From CAVOBC01 sp963693635 (GTDB lineage: Bacteria; Pseudomonadota; Gammaproteobacteria; Pseudomonadales; Azotimanducaceae), in NCBI GenBank assembly GCA_963693635.1, contig CAVOBC010000310.1, positions 1 to 5,779 on the forward strand: 5,779 nucleotides of DNA, given 5' to 3'. This document shows, piece after piece, positions 1 through 5,779 of this stretch. Positions within the stretch are counted from its first letter, which is position 1. Every line of letters begins with the position of its first letter. A model generated the notes under the pieces. It ran no database searches. It worked only from the letters and a program-made list of their open reading frames with translations, and was not told the origin of the DNA. Made by a program: the position numbers and the translations under genes.

Positions 1-411
1 GCCGCGCTCGCACGCACTGAGCGCTACCCCGTCAACACCATCACGTTTCCCAACTTCGGCCCCGACAGCCGACACCCGGCGATCTGGGAGACAACCGCTG
101 TCTTCAACCCGTTCCGGGTGCCGAACCTGCGTCTGAACGAACTCGCCGCTGCGGCTCGCTCAAGCCTCGATGAGAAACTTCGGCAACGCAACTACAAAGA
201 GTACTTCGAGATCATCGTCAAAGATGTGCATTCACTCATCTACCTGCAGTTCGCAGATCTGGTCGCCTACGACGCCGCCAAGTTGAGACACGTACAGGTG
301 GGCCCCTTCATCGACCCGGTGCTGCGCAACATCCGCCTTGCACCAACAGACGACAGTGCGGCGACGATGCCAAAGCAACAAATCGACGTCGCGGGAGCAC
401 CCGATGCTTAG
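1..411 (+). CDS. Peptide-type ABC transporter substrate-binding protein (SBP family 5), C-terminal fragment
   Basis: This is the last 136 residues of an extracytoplasmic solute-binding protein; the reading frame is open from base 1, so the gene starts outside the window. Seen: no membrane segment; a helix-rich stretch (visible residues about 44-80) with ELAAAARSSLDEKLRQRNYK followed by a hydrophobic strand around SLIYLQFADLVAYDAAKL, and a closing FIDPVLRNIRL segment. This order (an Ala-rich helix, D-x-x-x-R, a helix with Y-x-E/Y-F, then a strand before the final beta segment) is typical of the end of DppA/OppA/GsiB-like proteins, known as SBP_bac_5. The last 20 or so residues after RLAP look like a disordered tail. 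The gene overlaps the permease start by 8 nt, which places it first among the visible genes of the transporter operon. It would capture the ligand outside the inner membrane. The ligand is not identifiable from this fragment. The family call also rests on the downstream DppB/C/D/F order. Confidence 0.85.
   Translation, partial: AALARTERYPVNTITFPNFGPDSRHPAIWETTAVFNPFRVPNLRLNELAAAARSSLDEKLRQRNYKEYFEIIVKDVHSLIYLQFADLVAYDAAKLRHVQVGPFIDPVLRNIRLAPTDDSAATMPKQQIDVAGAPDA
393..397 (+). promoter_or_regulatory. Shine-Dalgarno for the DppB-type permease
   Basis: GGGAG lies 6 nt upstream of the ATG at 404, inside the end of the binding-protein gene. It supports the 404 start over the in-frame ATG at 338, which would put 22 polar, Arg-rich residues (visible as MHQQTTVRRR...) before the first membrane helix. 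Confidence 0.6.
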
Positions 412-1348
412 CTTGTTTCTCGGTCGCCTGTTCGGCCTCATTCCCCTGCTCCTGATCGTCAGTTTCATGACCTTTGGCATGTTGCACATGGTTCCCGGCG
501 ACATTACCGACCGGATCCTCGGCACCGAGGCGACAGCCGAGCAGTACGCGGAACTCGCGGAGAAACTCGGCCTGAACGACCCTTTCCTGGTTCAGTACGG
601 GCGTTGGTTGGGCGGCGCTGTAACCGGCGACCTTGGCACGTCTGCCTACAATAGCCAGAAAGTCACCGACGCCGTCATGGATACCTTGCCGGTCACGTTG
701 TCGCTAACCGCCGGCGGGATGCTGGTCGCTATCATCATCGGAATCCCGGCCGGGGTCTATGCAGGACTGCACCGCGGCAGCAGCATCGATCGTGCCGCTG
801 TCCTCATCGCCACTATCGGCCAGGCCCTGCCAAACTTTTGGGTAGCGATGCTTTTGCTGGTGCCGTTTGCGCTCTGGTGGCAACTCGTCCCGGCGACCGG
901 CTTCACACCACCTACAACGAGCTTTACCGGCTGGATCGCCAGTATCAGTCTGGCGTCGATTGCGCTCGGCACGTCGTCCAGCGCATCCCTTGCCCGTCAG
1001 ACCCGCGGCGCAATCATCGACGTGTTGAAGCAGGACTACATCCGCACCGCACGCGCAAAGGGCTTGCCCCGTCGCACGATCACATTCAAACACGCGCTCA
1101 AAAACGCCGCGATTCCGGTGATCACGACCATCGGTTTCCAGGTCAACGCTCTGCTCGGCGGCGCGCTTATCGTCGAGCAGGTGTTCGGCCTGAACGGCTT
1201 TGGCTCACTGGCCATCGACTCGGTGCGAACGCAGAACATACCGATGATGCAGGGGGTCGTGATCATGGGCACCCTCGTCATCGTCAGCGTCAACATAATC
1301 GTCGATGTCGCCTACGGCTACGTCAATCCACGGGTGCGGACGTCATGA
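404..1348 (+). CDS. dppB: DppB-type ABC transporter permease
   Basis: Inner-membrane channel subunit of a peptide-type ABC importer, 314 residues, a normal length for DppB/OppB/GsiC. Seen: an N-terminal membrane helix (about 8-28) followed by the HMVPGD motif (28-33) and the GDLGTS motif (75-80), both characteristic of the DppB branch. Further hydrophobic helices lie at about 99-121, 135-159, 176-192, 236-257 and 284-303. The cytoplasmic EAA-type coupling loop reads DYIRTARAKGLPRRTITFKH (211-230) and is followed by ALKNAAIPV; this loop docks onto the ATPases. FGLNGFG (261-267) is another family hallmark. The start at 404 is chosen because it has GGGAG upstream, gives the standard N-terminus MLSLFLGRLF, and overlaps the previous stop as ATGCTTAG. 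The gene ends in TGA, and the next operon gene is in the same frame 45 nt on. The symbol denotes family; Opp or Gsi naming is equally possible. Confidence 0.93.
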   Translation: MLSLFLGRLFGLIPLLLIVSFMTFGMLHMVPGDITDRILGTEATAEQYAELAEKLGLNDPFLVQYGRWLGGAVTGDLGTSAYNSQKVTDAVMDTLPVTLSLTAGGMLVAIIIGIPAGVYAGLHRGSSIDRAAVLIATIGQALPNFWVAMLLLVPFALWWQLVPATGFTPPTTSFTGWIASISLASIALGTSSSASLARQTRGAIIDVLKQDYIRTARAKGLPRRTITFKHALKNAAIPVITTIGFQVNALLGGALIVEQVFGLNGFGSLAIDSVRTQNIPMMQGVVIMGTLVIVSVNIIVDVAYGYVNPRVRTS

Positions 1349-1401
1349 CGATCTCGCACCATTGCCCCGGTCACATGCGTCCCGCATGCACACATGAGTA
1401 G
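1345..1401 (+). other. Possible 18-codon leader reading frame between permease genes
   Basis: An ATG at 1345 overlaps the permease stop as ATGA and opens an 18-codon frame that ends with TAG at 1399-1401. That TAG overlaps the ATG of the fusion gene at 1394 in the string ATGAGTAG. The peptide is rich in His, Cys and Pro and resembles nothing I know. The fusion gene itself has no visible Shine-Dalgarno sequence, so ribosomes ending on this frame could reinitiate at 1394. It may equally be a chance frame. This is an inference from geometry only. Confidence 0.25.
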
Positions 1402-3292
1402 CCAGGCACTGACGGGCGGGCAGCGCTTCCTCGCCGCTTTCATCCAGCATCGTCTCGCGCTCGTGTCCGCCGTTTACCTCGTGTTTCTCGGGGTCATCGC
1501 GCTCGTCGGCGAGTCTCTACTCATCCGTGACCCGCTGCACATCGACTTGTCAAGGGTGCTCGAAGGCCCATCGGCCGAGCACTGGTTTGGTACCGATCAC
1601 CTCGGCCGCAGCACCCTCGCTCGTGTGGTTGTCGCGACACGCGTGGCGCTTGAAGCGGCGGCACTCGGCGTCGGCATCGCCATCGCCCTGGGCACCCCGC
1701 TCGGCCTCCTGTCCGGCTACTTTGGCGGCTGGTGGGACCGAATTGCCATGCGAATTGTCGAGGCGGTCATCGCCCTGCCCGGACTGCTCGTCGCGATCGC
1801 CATCATCGCGATACTGGGCCCCAGCCTGACCAACGCCATGATTGCGCTTGGCATCGCCAACTCCACCTCCTTTTTCCGCCTCATGCGCGGGGCCGCGCTC
1901 GAAGTGCGCCAGACCCTCTACGTGGACGCGGCTCAGGTCGTTGGCGCATCAACCACGCGCATCGTGTTTCGTCACGTCCTGCCCAATGTGACCGGACCCC
2001 TGACAGTTCAGACAACCCTCGCTTTCTCATTTGTGCTGCTGGCCGAGGCCGGCTTGTCGTTCATCGGCCTTGGTGTGCAGCCGCCGGAATCCAGTTGGGG
2101 CGCCATGCTCTCCATCGCACAAAATTACGTTTATCAGCAGCCCTTCATGGCGGTGCCTCCGGGGCTGATGATCATGTTCACGGTACTCGCGTTCAATCTG
2201 CTCGGCGATGGCCTGCGCGACGCGCTGTCCCGGGTCGACCCAGTCATCCGCGTCAAAGACCGACGGCGCGAGACGACACCTGCCCCGGCCGACGACGACG
2301 CTGCGAGCGCCCTGCTATCGGTATCCGGGCTGGAGGTTTGTTTCCGCTCGCCACGCGGTGAGGACCTGAGCGTGATCTCAGATGTCGGCTTTGCAGTGCA
2401 ACCGGGACAGACCGTTGGCCTCGTGGGCGAATCCGGCTGCGGCAAGTCGGTTACGGCGATGGCGATGATGGGGCTGCTGCCTGGAAACGGCTTCGTCCGC
2501 GCAGGCGCGATCCGGTTTGGCGACGCAAACCTGACTGACCTCGATGAAGACGCCTTGAACCGCATCCGCGGCAACGATATCGCCATGATCTTTCAGGAGC
2601 CGATGACCAGTCTGAATCCCGCCTTTTCAATCCGAAACCAGATCAGTGAGAGCCTGATCCTGCACGACGGAATGTCGCGTCGTGACGCCGATGAGCGGGT
2701 TGTTGCGCTGCTCGACCAGGTTGGCATCCCCAAGCCGCGACATCGTGCAGACGACTACCCCCACCAGTTCTCCGGGGGCATGGCGCAGCGGGTCATGATT
2801 GCCATGGCCATCGCGTGCAATCCGAGACTCCTTATCGCCGACGAACCAACAACCGCACTGGACGTCACCATTCAAGCCCAGGTACTGGACCTGCTGACCT
2901 CCCTGCAGGAAGAAAATGGCATGTCCATTCTCCTGATCACGCATGATCTCGGCGTTGTTGCCGACATGTGCGACGACGCGGTCGTTATGTATGCGGGCCA
3001 AATCGTAGAGGCGGGTTCGACCACACAGGTGCTGACGGCTCCGGCACATCCCTACACCGCCGGTCTCCTCGCATCGATGCCGGAAGGCAATCCGGATGGC
3101 GGCACGCTGACGCAGATTCCGGGACGCGTACCCGCACCGGACGACTGGCCGGCTGGATGTCGATTTAGCCCCCGTTGCCCCTATGCCTCCCCGGCCTGCG
3201 AGGCGCCAGCGCCCCTGCGGCCGATCGACGGGCGCGGCAAATCACGCTGCGCGCTCATCGAATCGATCGACCCGGCGAGCAAGTGGTCATGA
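1394..3292 (+). CDS. DppC-type permease fused to DppD-type ATPase
   Basis: A 632-residue two-domain subunit. Residues 1-285 form a DppC/OppC-type permease: membrane helices at about 21-43, 87-109, 121-143, 146-162, 206-226 and 253-272; the WFGTDHLGRS motif (64-73); a coupling loop with YVDAAQVVGASTTRIVFRHV (176-195) then LPN; and the GLSFIGLGVQPP motif (220-231). A charged linker (about 286-305, containing KDRRRETTPAPADDD) leads to a DppD-type ATPase (306-632). Its motifs are Walker A GESGCGKS (345-352), Q-loop Gln401, signature FSGGM (459-463), Walker B LLIADEP with Asp483/Glu484, and switch His517. The C-terminal peptide-transporter extension has Cys589, Cys595, Cys602 and Cys619, the four-cysteine pattern known to bind an iron-sulfur cluster in related ATPases. 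No ATG, GTG or TTG codon occurs in frame between residues 262 and 326, so a separately started ATPase is unlikely. The ATG at 1394 is the only usual start codon after the in-frame TGA at 1346, but no good Shine-Dalgarno precedes it. The gene ends in an ATGA overlap with the next ATPase. The permease N-terminus has normal length. Confidence 0.93.
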   Translation: MSSQALTGGQRFLAAFIQHRLALVSAVYLVFLGVIALVGESLLIRDPLHIDLSRVLEGPSAEHWFGTDHLGRSTLARVVVATRVALEAAALGVGIAIALGTPLGLLSGYFGGWWDRIAMRIVEAVIALPGLLVAIAIIAILGPSLTNAMIALGIANSTSFFRLMRGAALEVRQTLYVDAAQVVGASTTRIVFRHVLPNVTGPLTVQTTLAFSFVLLAEAGLSFIGLGVQPPESSWGAMLSIAQNYVYQQPFMAVPPGLMIMFTVLAFNLLGDGLRDALSRVDPVIRVKDRRRETTPAPADDDAASALLSVSGLEVCFRSPRGEDLSVISDVGFAVQPGQTVGLVGESGCGKSVTAMAMMGLLPGNGFVRAGAIRFGDANLTDLDEDALNRIRGNDIAMIFQEPMTSLNPAFSIRNQISESLILHDGMSRRDADERVVALLDQVGIPKPRHRADDYPHQFSGGMAQRVMIAMAIACNPRLLIADEPTTALDVTIQAQVLDLLTSLQEENGMSILLITHDLGVVADMCDDAVVMYAGQIVEAGSTTQVLTAPAHPYTAGLLASMPEGNPDGGTLTQIPGRVPAPDDWPAGCRFSPRCPYASPACEAPAPLRPIDGRGKSRCALIESIDPASKWS

Positions 3293-4275
3293 GCCTTCTC
3301 ACCGTCGATGATCTCAAGGTGATCTTCCCTGTACGGCGCGGGTTCCTCGGCCGCTCAAGCTACGAGGTCCGGGCGGTCAATGGCGTCACCTTTGTCCTCG
3401 AAGCGGGCGAGACACTTGGCCTTGTCGGCGAGTCCGGCTCGGGCAAGAGCACGATTGGGCGCGCACTGCTGCGCCTCGTACCCGCCAGCGGCGGCACCAT
3501 CTGCATCGACGGCAAAGACATCACGCGCGAGCCAGGACGCGTTCTCGACTTTCGGCGTGACCTGCAGGTCATCTTTCAGGATCCCTACTCGTCGCTGAAT
3601 CCATCAATGATCATTGGCGACATCATCGGTGAACCCCTGACGATTCATCACGGGATGCGTGGCGAGGCCAAGCGAGCACGGGTCGCAGAGCTACTTTCTC
3701 AGGTCGGTCTCTCCGCCGATCAGATGGAGCGCTATCCCAGCGAGTTTTCGGGCGGCCAGCGCCAGCGCATCGCCATCGCGCGCGCCCTGTCCCTGTCGCC
3801 ACGCATCATTATTTGCGATGAGGCGGTGAGTGCACTCGACGTTTCCACGCAAAGCCAGGTGATCAACCTGTTGCAGGAACTCAAATCAAGACTTGGGATC
3901 GCCTATCTTTTCATTGCTCATGACCTGGCGGTGGTGCGCCACATCAGTGACAACATCGGCGTTCTCTACCTTGGCCAACTCATGGAGCAGGGTCCCGCAA
4001 AACGTGTCTACGACGAGCCCAGGCACCCCTATACCCGCATGTTGTTGCAGGCAGTCCCGGTCACGGACCCCGCACGGCAGAAAGCCCGGAAAGCAGAGCG
4101 ACGCAAGATCCCGGCGCGTGAATTACCGGGCCCGACCAACGTCCCCGATGGTTGCCCCTTCCACACGCGCTGTCCTGACGTGATGGATTTCTGCCGGACG
4201 ACCAAGCCGGCTTCAGTCCCTGCGCCCGGCGGCGGCGAGGTCGCGTGTCACCTGTACGCTGACGCGCACAGCTGA
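3289..4275 (+). CDS. dppF: DppF-type ABC transporter ATP-binding protein
   Basis: Second cytoplasmic ATPase of the importer, 328 residues, normal for DppF/OppF. Seen: the DppF-type N-terminus with VIFPVRRGF (11-19) and VRAVNGVTF (27-35), Walker A GESGSGKS (47-54), Q-loop Gln97 in VIFQDPYSSLNP, signature FSGGQRQR (153-160), Walker B IIICDEAVSALD with Asp177/Glu178, and switch His211. The C-terminal oligopeptide-transporter extension carries Cys289, Cys295, Cys302 and Cys320, spaced like the quartet in the fused ATPase upstream. It should pair with the ATPase half of the fusion protein to hydrolyse two ATP per cycle. The start at 3289 is chosen over an in-frame ATG at 3175 because it forms an ATGA overlap with the preceding stop and gives the standard N-terminus; the extra 38 residues would be a shadow of the upstream gene. 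It is the last gene of the operon and converges on the dehydrogenase. Confidence 0.94.
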   Translation: MSLLTVDDLKVIFPVRRGFLGRSSYEVRAVNGVTFVLEAGETLGLVGESGSGKSTIGRALLRLVPASGGTICIDGKDITREPGRVLDFRRDLQVIFQDPYSSLNPSMIIGDIIGEPLTIHHGMRGEAKRARVAELLSQVGLSADQMERYPSEFSGGQRQRIAIARALSLSPRIIICDEAVSALDVSTQSQVINLLQELKSRLGIAYLFIAHDLAVVRHISDNIGVLYLGQLMEQGPAKRVYDEPRHPYTRMLLQAVPVTDPARQKARKAERRKIPARELPGPTNVPDGCPFHTRCPDVMDFCRTTKPASVPAPGGGEVACHLYADAHS

Positions 4276-4288
4276 AGACCGATACGGA

Positions 4289-5170
4289 TCAGGCCACACC
4301 CTTGTCATTCCTGAGCGTGGTTGGCAGCGCTCCTGGACTAACCGGGTTGGTCTCGGCAAGGATGCTGTCGAAACGGCTTTTGATCCGCGGCATGAATTCA
4401 TCCTGCGTAAAGAGGTAGAACTTGTTCGTCAGGATGGCATCTGCGACAAGCTCACCCGCCTGGCGAGGCGCCATCCCCTGTTCTTCGAAGTAGCGTTCGA
4501 ACGACCCCCTGGATTCACGCTGCTGCAGCGTGGCTAGCCCGTCACGTGCAGGCAAATCGGCGGGACGATTGCGGTCTGACCTGATGATGTTGGTATTGAT
4601 GATGCCCGGACACAGGCACGTGACGCCAATGTTCGCAGCCGCGGCTTCAAGATCGAAGAAGAGCCCCTCCGACAAACGCGTGACGGCGTGCTTGGAAACG
4701 CTGTACACCGACCCGCCCCCCGTCATCATCCCCGCTATTGATGAGGTGTTGACCACATGCGACGCCTCGCCGTGCGCAAGCATGTGCGGAACAAAGGTGC
4801 GGATGCCCGCGACAACGCCGTCGAGATTGACGCTCATGATCCACTGCCAGTCCGCTTCGGAGACCTTCCACAACGGACCGCCGCCAGCGCCAACGCCTGC
4901 ATTGTTGCAGAGCACATGGACGTTACCGTACGCCGACACGGTGGTTGCCAGCAAGCGTTCGAGATGCGCCTTGCGGGTGACATCCGTAAGGCAGGCAGTG
5001 ACCGGCAGATTCGCATCCTGCAATCGCGTCGCCTGGGCTTCCAGCACGCTCTCCTCAACATCCGCCATAACTACGTTCATGCCCCGGTTGGCGAAGGCTT
5101 CGGTCATGCCCAGGCCAATTCCGCTCGCCGCGCCCGTCACAACGGCCGTCTTCCCAGCCAATACGTCCAT
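4289..5170 (-). CDS. Classical short-chain dehydrogenase/reductase (SDR), substrate unknown
   Basis: A 293-residue NAD(P)-dependent oxidoreductase with one Rossmann domain. Seen: cofactor loop TGAASGIG (12-19), Asp37 at the end of the second strand (VVMADV), NNAG (89-92), Asn115 in SVNLDG, catalytic Ser144 in NTSSIAG, Tyr156 and Lys160 in YSVSK, and CPG (187-189) after the sixth strand. The full Asn-Ser-Tyr-Lys set is present, so it should be active; Asp37 argues for NAD(H) over NADP(H). The C-terminus (about 220-293) is longer than in FabG-like 250-residue members and contains QDEFMPRIKSRFDSILAE. The substrate cannot be deduced. The ATG at 5170 is chosen because AAGGA lies 8 nt upstream and it begins a standard MDVLAGKTAVVTG N-terminus; an in-frame ATG at 5227 would add 19 unlike residues. 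It faces the transporter operon with a 13-nt gap, so a functional link is not implied by an operon. Confidence 0.93.
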   Translation of the reverse strand: MDVLAGKTAVVTGAASGIGLGMTEAFANRGMNVVMADVEESVLEAQATRLQDANLPVTACLTDVTRKAHLERLLATTVSAYGNVHVLCNNAGVGAGGGPLWKVSEADWQWIMSVNLDGVVAGIRTFVPHMLAHGEASHVVNTSSIAGMMTGGGSVYSVSKHAVTRLSEGLFFDLEAAAANIGVTCLCPGIINTNIIRSDRNRPADLPARDGLATLQQRESRGSFERYFEEQGMAPRQAGELVADAILTNKFYLFTQDEFMPRIKSRFDSILAETNPVSPGALPTTLRNDKGVA

Positions 5171-5284
5171 GGTTTGAATCCTTCGTTTTGATGCCTCACC
5201 GTACCAGCTTCCCGGATGTGGACACATTCATCGCCAACGCAGCTACCTCAGACCCGTCGGCAGAACTCAATCTCGCGATAGGTG
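5171..5284 (-). promoter_or_regulatory. Intergenic leader of the SDR gene
   Basis: 114 nt between the stop of the WD40-like gene and the SDR start, both on the minus strand. It holds the SDR ribosome binding site, a 12-nt inverted repeat ATGTGGACACAT at 5216-5227 (5-bp arms, 2-nt spacer) and one arm of the hairpin at the upstream stop codon. I searched for sigma70-like -35/-10 pairs on the minus strand and found none convincing, so either the promoter is of another type or the gene is read through from upstream. Confidence 0.35.
5179..5183 (-). promoter_or_regulatory. Shine-Dalgarno for the SDR gene
   Basis: On the minus strand AAGGA lies 8 nt before the ATG at 5170-5168. It is the strongest ribosome binding site in the window and decides the 5170 start over the upstream ATG at 5227. 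Confidence 0.65.
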
Positions 5285-5293
5285 CTATCGCGA
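5273..5293 (-). terminator. Hairpin on the stop codon of the WD40-like gene, possible terminator
   Basis: The arms TCGCGATAG and CTATCGCGA pair perfectly over 9 bp around a 3-nt loop. The TAG stop of the minus-strand gene lies within the first arm of its transcript (plus 5285-5287). Downstream on the minus strand the sequence is GATTGAGTTCT, only weakly T-rich, so this is not a textbook intrinsic terminator. It could instead be a transcript-end stabiliser or a protein binding site. Confidence 0.4.
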
Positions 5294-5779
5294 TCCCGGA
5301 ACGAGGGATGCAACCTTGACGACGCCGTCGAACAGCGACCAGGCCACCCGCTTATTGTCACTGGAGATTGCCACCGACTGGATCGGCATCGATTCCTGCC
5401 GTTCCAGCAGCGACGCGCCGTTGCCCACACGCCACGGTCGCAGGAATCCCTTCTCATCGCCGCTGACAACCTGGCGGCCATCGTGACTGATCGCCAGGCC
5501 CCGCACCCAATAGGCGTCAAAGCCCTGCTTGCGGAACAGCGTCTCCCGCGCGGCCAGGTCGCGCGCGAGGATGCCCGACCGGCCCTTCACCTGCACGGTA
5601 CTCGCGAGCCGATCATTCAGCGACAGCACGACGCGCCACATGCCGTAGACTGCGCCCCGATCTTCCAGCACCTGTTGTCGGCCGGTTTCGAAGCCAAACA
5701 CTTCAATGATGGCGCGATGACCGCTCGACTCGTGGTATTCGCCGGTCGCAGCGACGATGAAGCGGCCATCTGCAGATGC
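5285..5779 (-). CDS. WD40-like beta-propeller protein, C-terminal fragment
   Basis: The last 164 residues of a protein that begins beyond the right edge; the frame is open to base 5779. Seen: about four imperfect repeats, each with a polar turn followed by a short hydrophobic strand: SADGRFIVAA (2-11), SLNDRLASTV (53-62), SHDGRQVVSG (98-107) and SSDNKRVAWS (139-148). The third repeat continues as DEKGFLRPWRV and the fourth as LFDGVVKVASL, matching the strand c/d part of WD40 blades, though true Trp-Asp endings are missing. There is no catalytic motif or membrane segment in the visible part. Such propellers usually act as protein-binding scaffolds, and in bacteria are often fused to protease, kinase or caspase-like domains; which, if any, applies here lies outside the window. 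It is upstream of the SDR on the same strand, 114 nt away, with a hairpin between them. A GTG at 5701 could look like a start but is internal, since the repeat pattern continues upstream of it. Confidence 0.75.
   Translation of the reverse strand, partial: ASADGRFIVAATGEYHESSGHRAIIEVFGFETGRQQVLEDRGAVYGMWRVVLSLNDRLASTVQVKGRSGILARDLAARETLFRKQGFDAYWVRGLAISHDGRQVVSGDEKGFLRPWRVGNGASLLERQESMPIQSVAISSDNKRVAWSLFDGVVKVASLVPGSR

Noticed and set aside
838..1401. A 187-codon frame overlapping the first permease and ending at 1401
   Set aside because: It reads an Arg/His-rich, low-hydrophobicity product out of frame with a well-supported membrane protein. Only its last 18 codons (from 1345) are of interest, as a possible leader.
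2627..3049. A 140-codon minus-strand frame inside the ATPase half of the fusion
   Set aside because: It lies opposite the signature, Walker B and switch-His region of a clear ATPase and has no family resemblance of its own.
4530..5177. A 215-codon open frame on the plus strand, antisense to the SDR gene
   Set aside because: The minus strand carries an SDR with every family motif intact. The antisense product shows no recognisable domain and is the usual by-product of high-GC codon use.
5171..5227. Upstream in-frame ATG at 5227 as the SDR start
   Set aside because: It adds 19 residues that do not fit the SDR N-terminus, and the ATG at 5170 has a good AAGGA 8 nt upstream.
5293..5309. Inverted repeat ATCCC...GGGAT beside the stop-codon hairpin
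   Set aside because: Arms of only 5 bp with a 7-nt loop inside coding sequence; easily explained by chance and weaker than the adjacent 9-bp hairpin.
1..5779. A new defence, mobile or CRISPR system
   Set aside because: I looked for direct repeats with spacers, terminal inverted repeats, transposase or integrase motifs, toxin-antitoxin pairs and tRNA genes, and saw none. The window is explained by a transporter operon, an SDR and a propeller fragment.

Overview
The window looks like chromosomal DNA from a GC-rich bacterium (about 60% G+C by eye). It has dense genes, short overlaps and a classical periplasmic-binding-protein transporter. A Gram-negative proteobacterium is the best guess, but nothing here (no rRNA, tRNA or marker gene) fixes the taxon.

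Positions 1-4275 (plus strand) hold the 3' part of a peptide-type (Dpp/Opp/Gsi-like) ABC transporter operon. It contains the C-terminal end of the substrate-binding protein (1-411, cut by the window edge), a DppB-type permease (404-1348), a DppC-type permease fused in one polypeptide to a DppD-type ATPase (1394-3292), and a DppF-type ATPase (3289-4275). The binding protein delivers a ligand, the two permease domains form the channel, and the two ATPase domains drive it. All motifs needed for activity are present in every subunit visible. The ligand cannot be read from the sequence; peptides, glutathione, nickel or opines are all possible for this family. Genes are joined by 8-nt (ATGCTTAG) and 4-nt (ATGA) stop/start overlaps. 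The exception is a 45-nt gap before the fusion gene, which holds a possible 18-codon leader reading frame.

Positions 4289-5170 (minus strand) encode a complete classical short-chain dehydrogenase/reductase that converges on the transporter operon with a 13-nt gap. Its substrate is unknown. A 114-nt intergenic stretch (5171-5284) follows, containing the SDR ribosome binding site, a small inverted repeat and half of a hairpin.

Positions 5285-5779 (minus strand) are the C-terminal end of a WD40-like beta-propeller protein whose start lies beyond the right edge. A perfect 9-bp-stem hairpin sits on its stop codon.

Overall this is an ordinary transporter/dehydrogenase neighbourhood. The points most worth a second look are the permease-ATPase fusion, the unusual translation start arrangement of that fusion gene, and the stop-codon hairpin. 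I saw no CRISPR array, transposon, phage gene, toxin-antitoxin or defence module.
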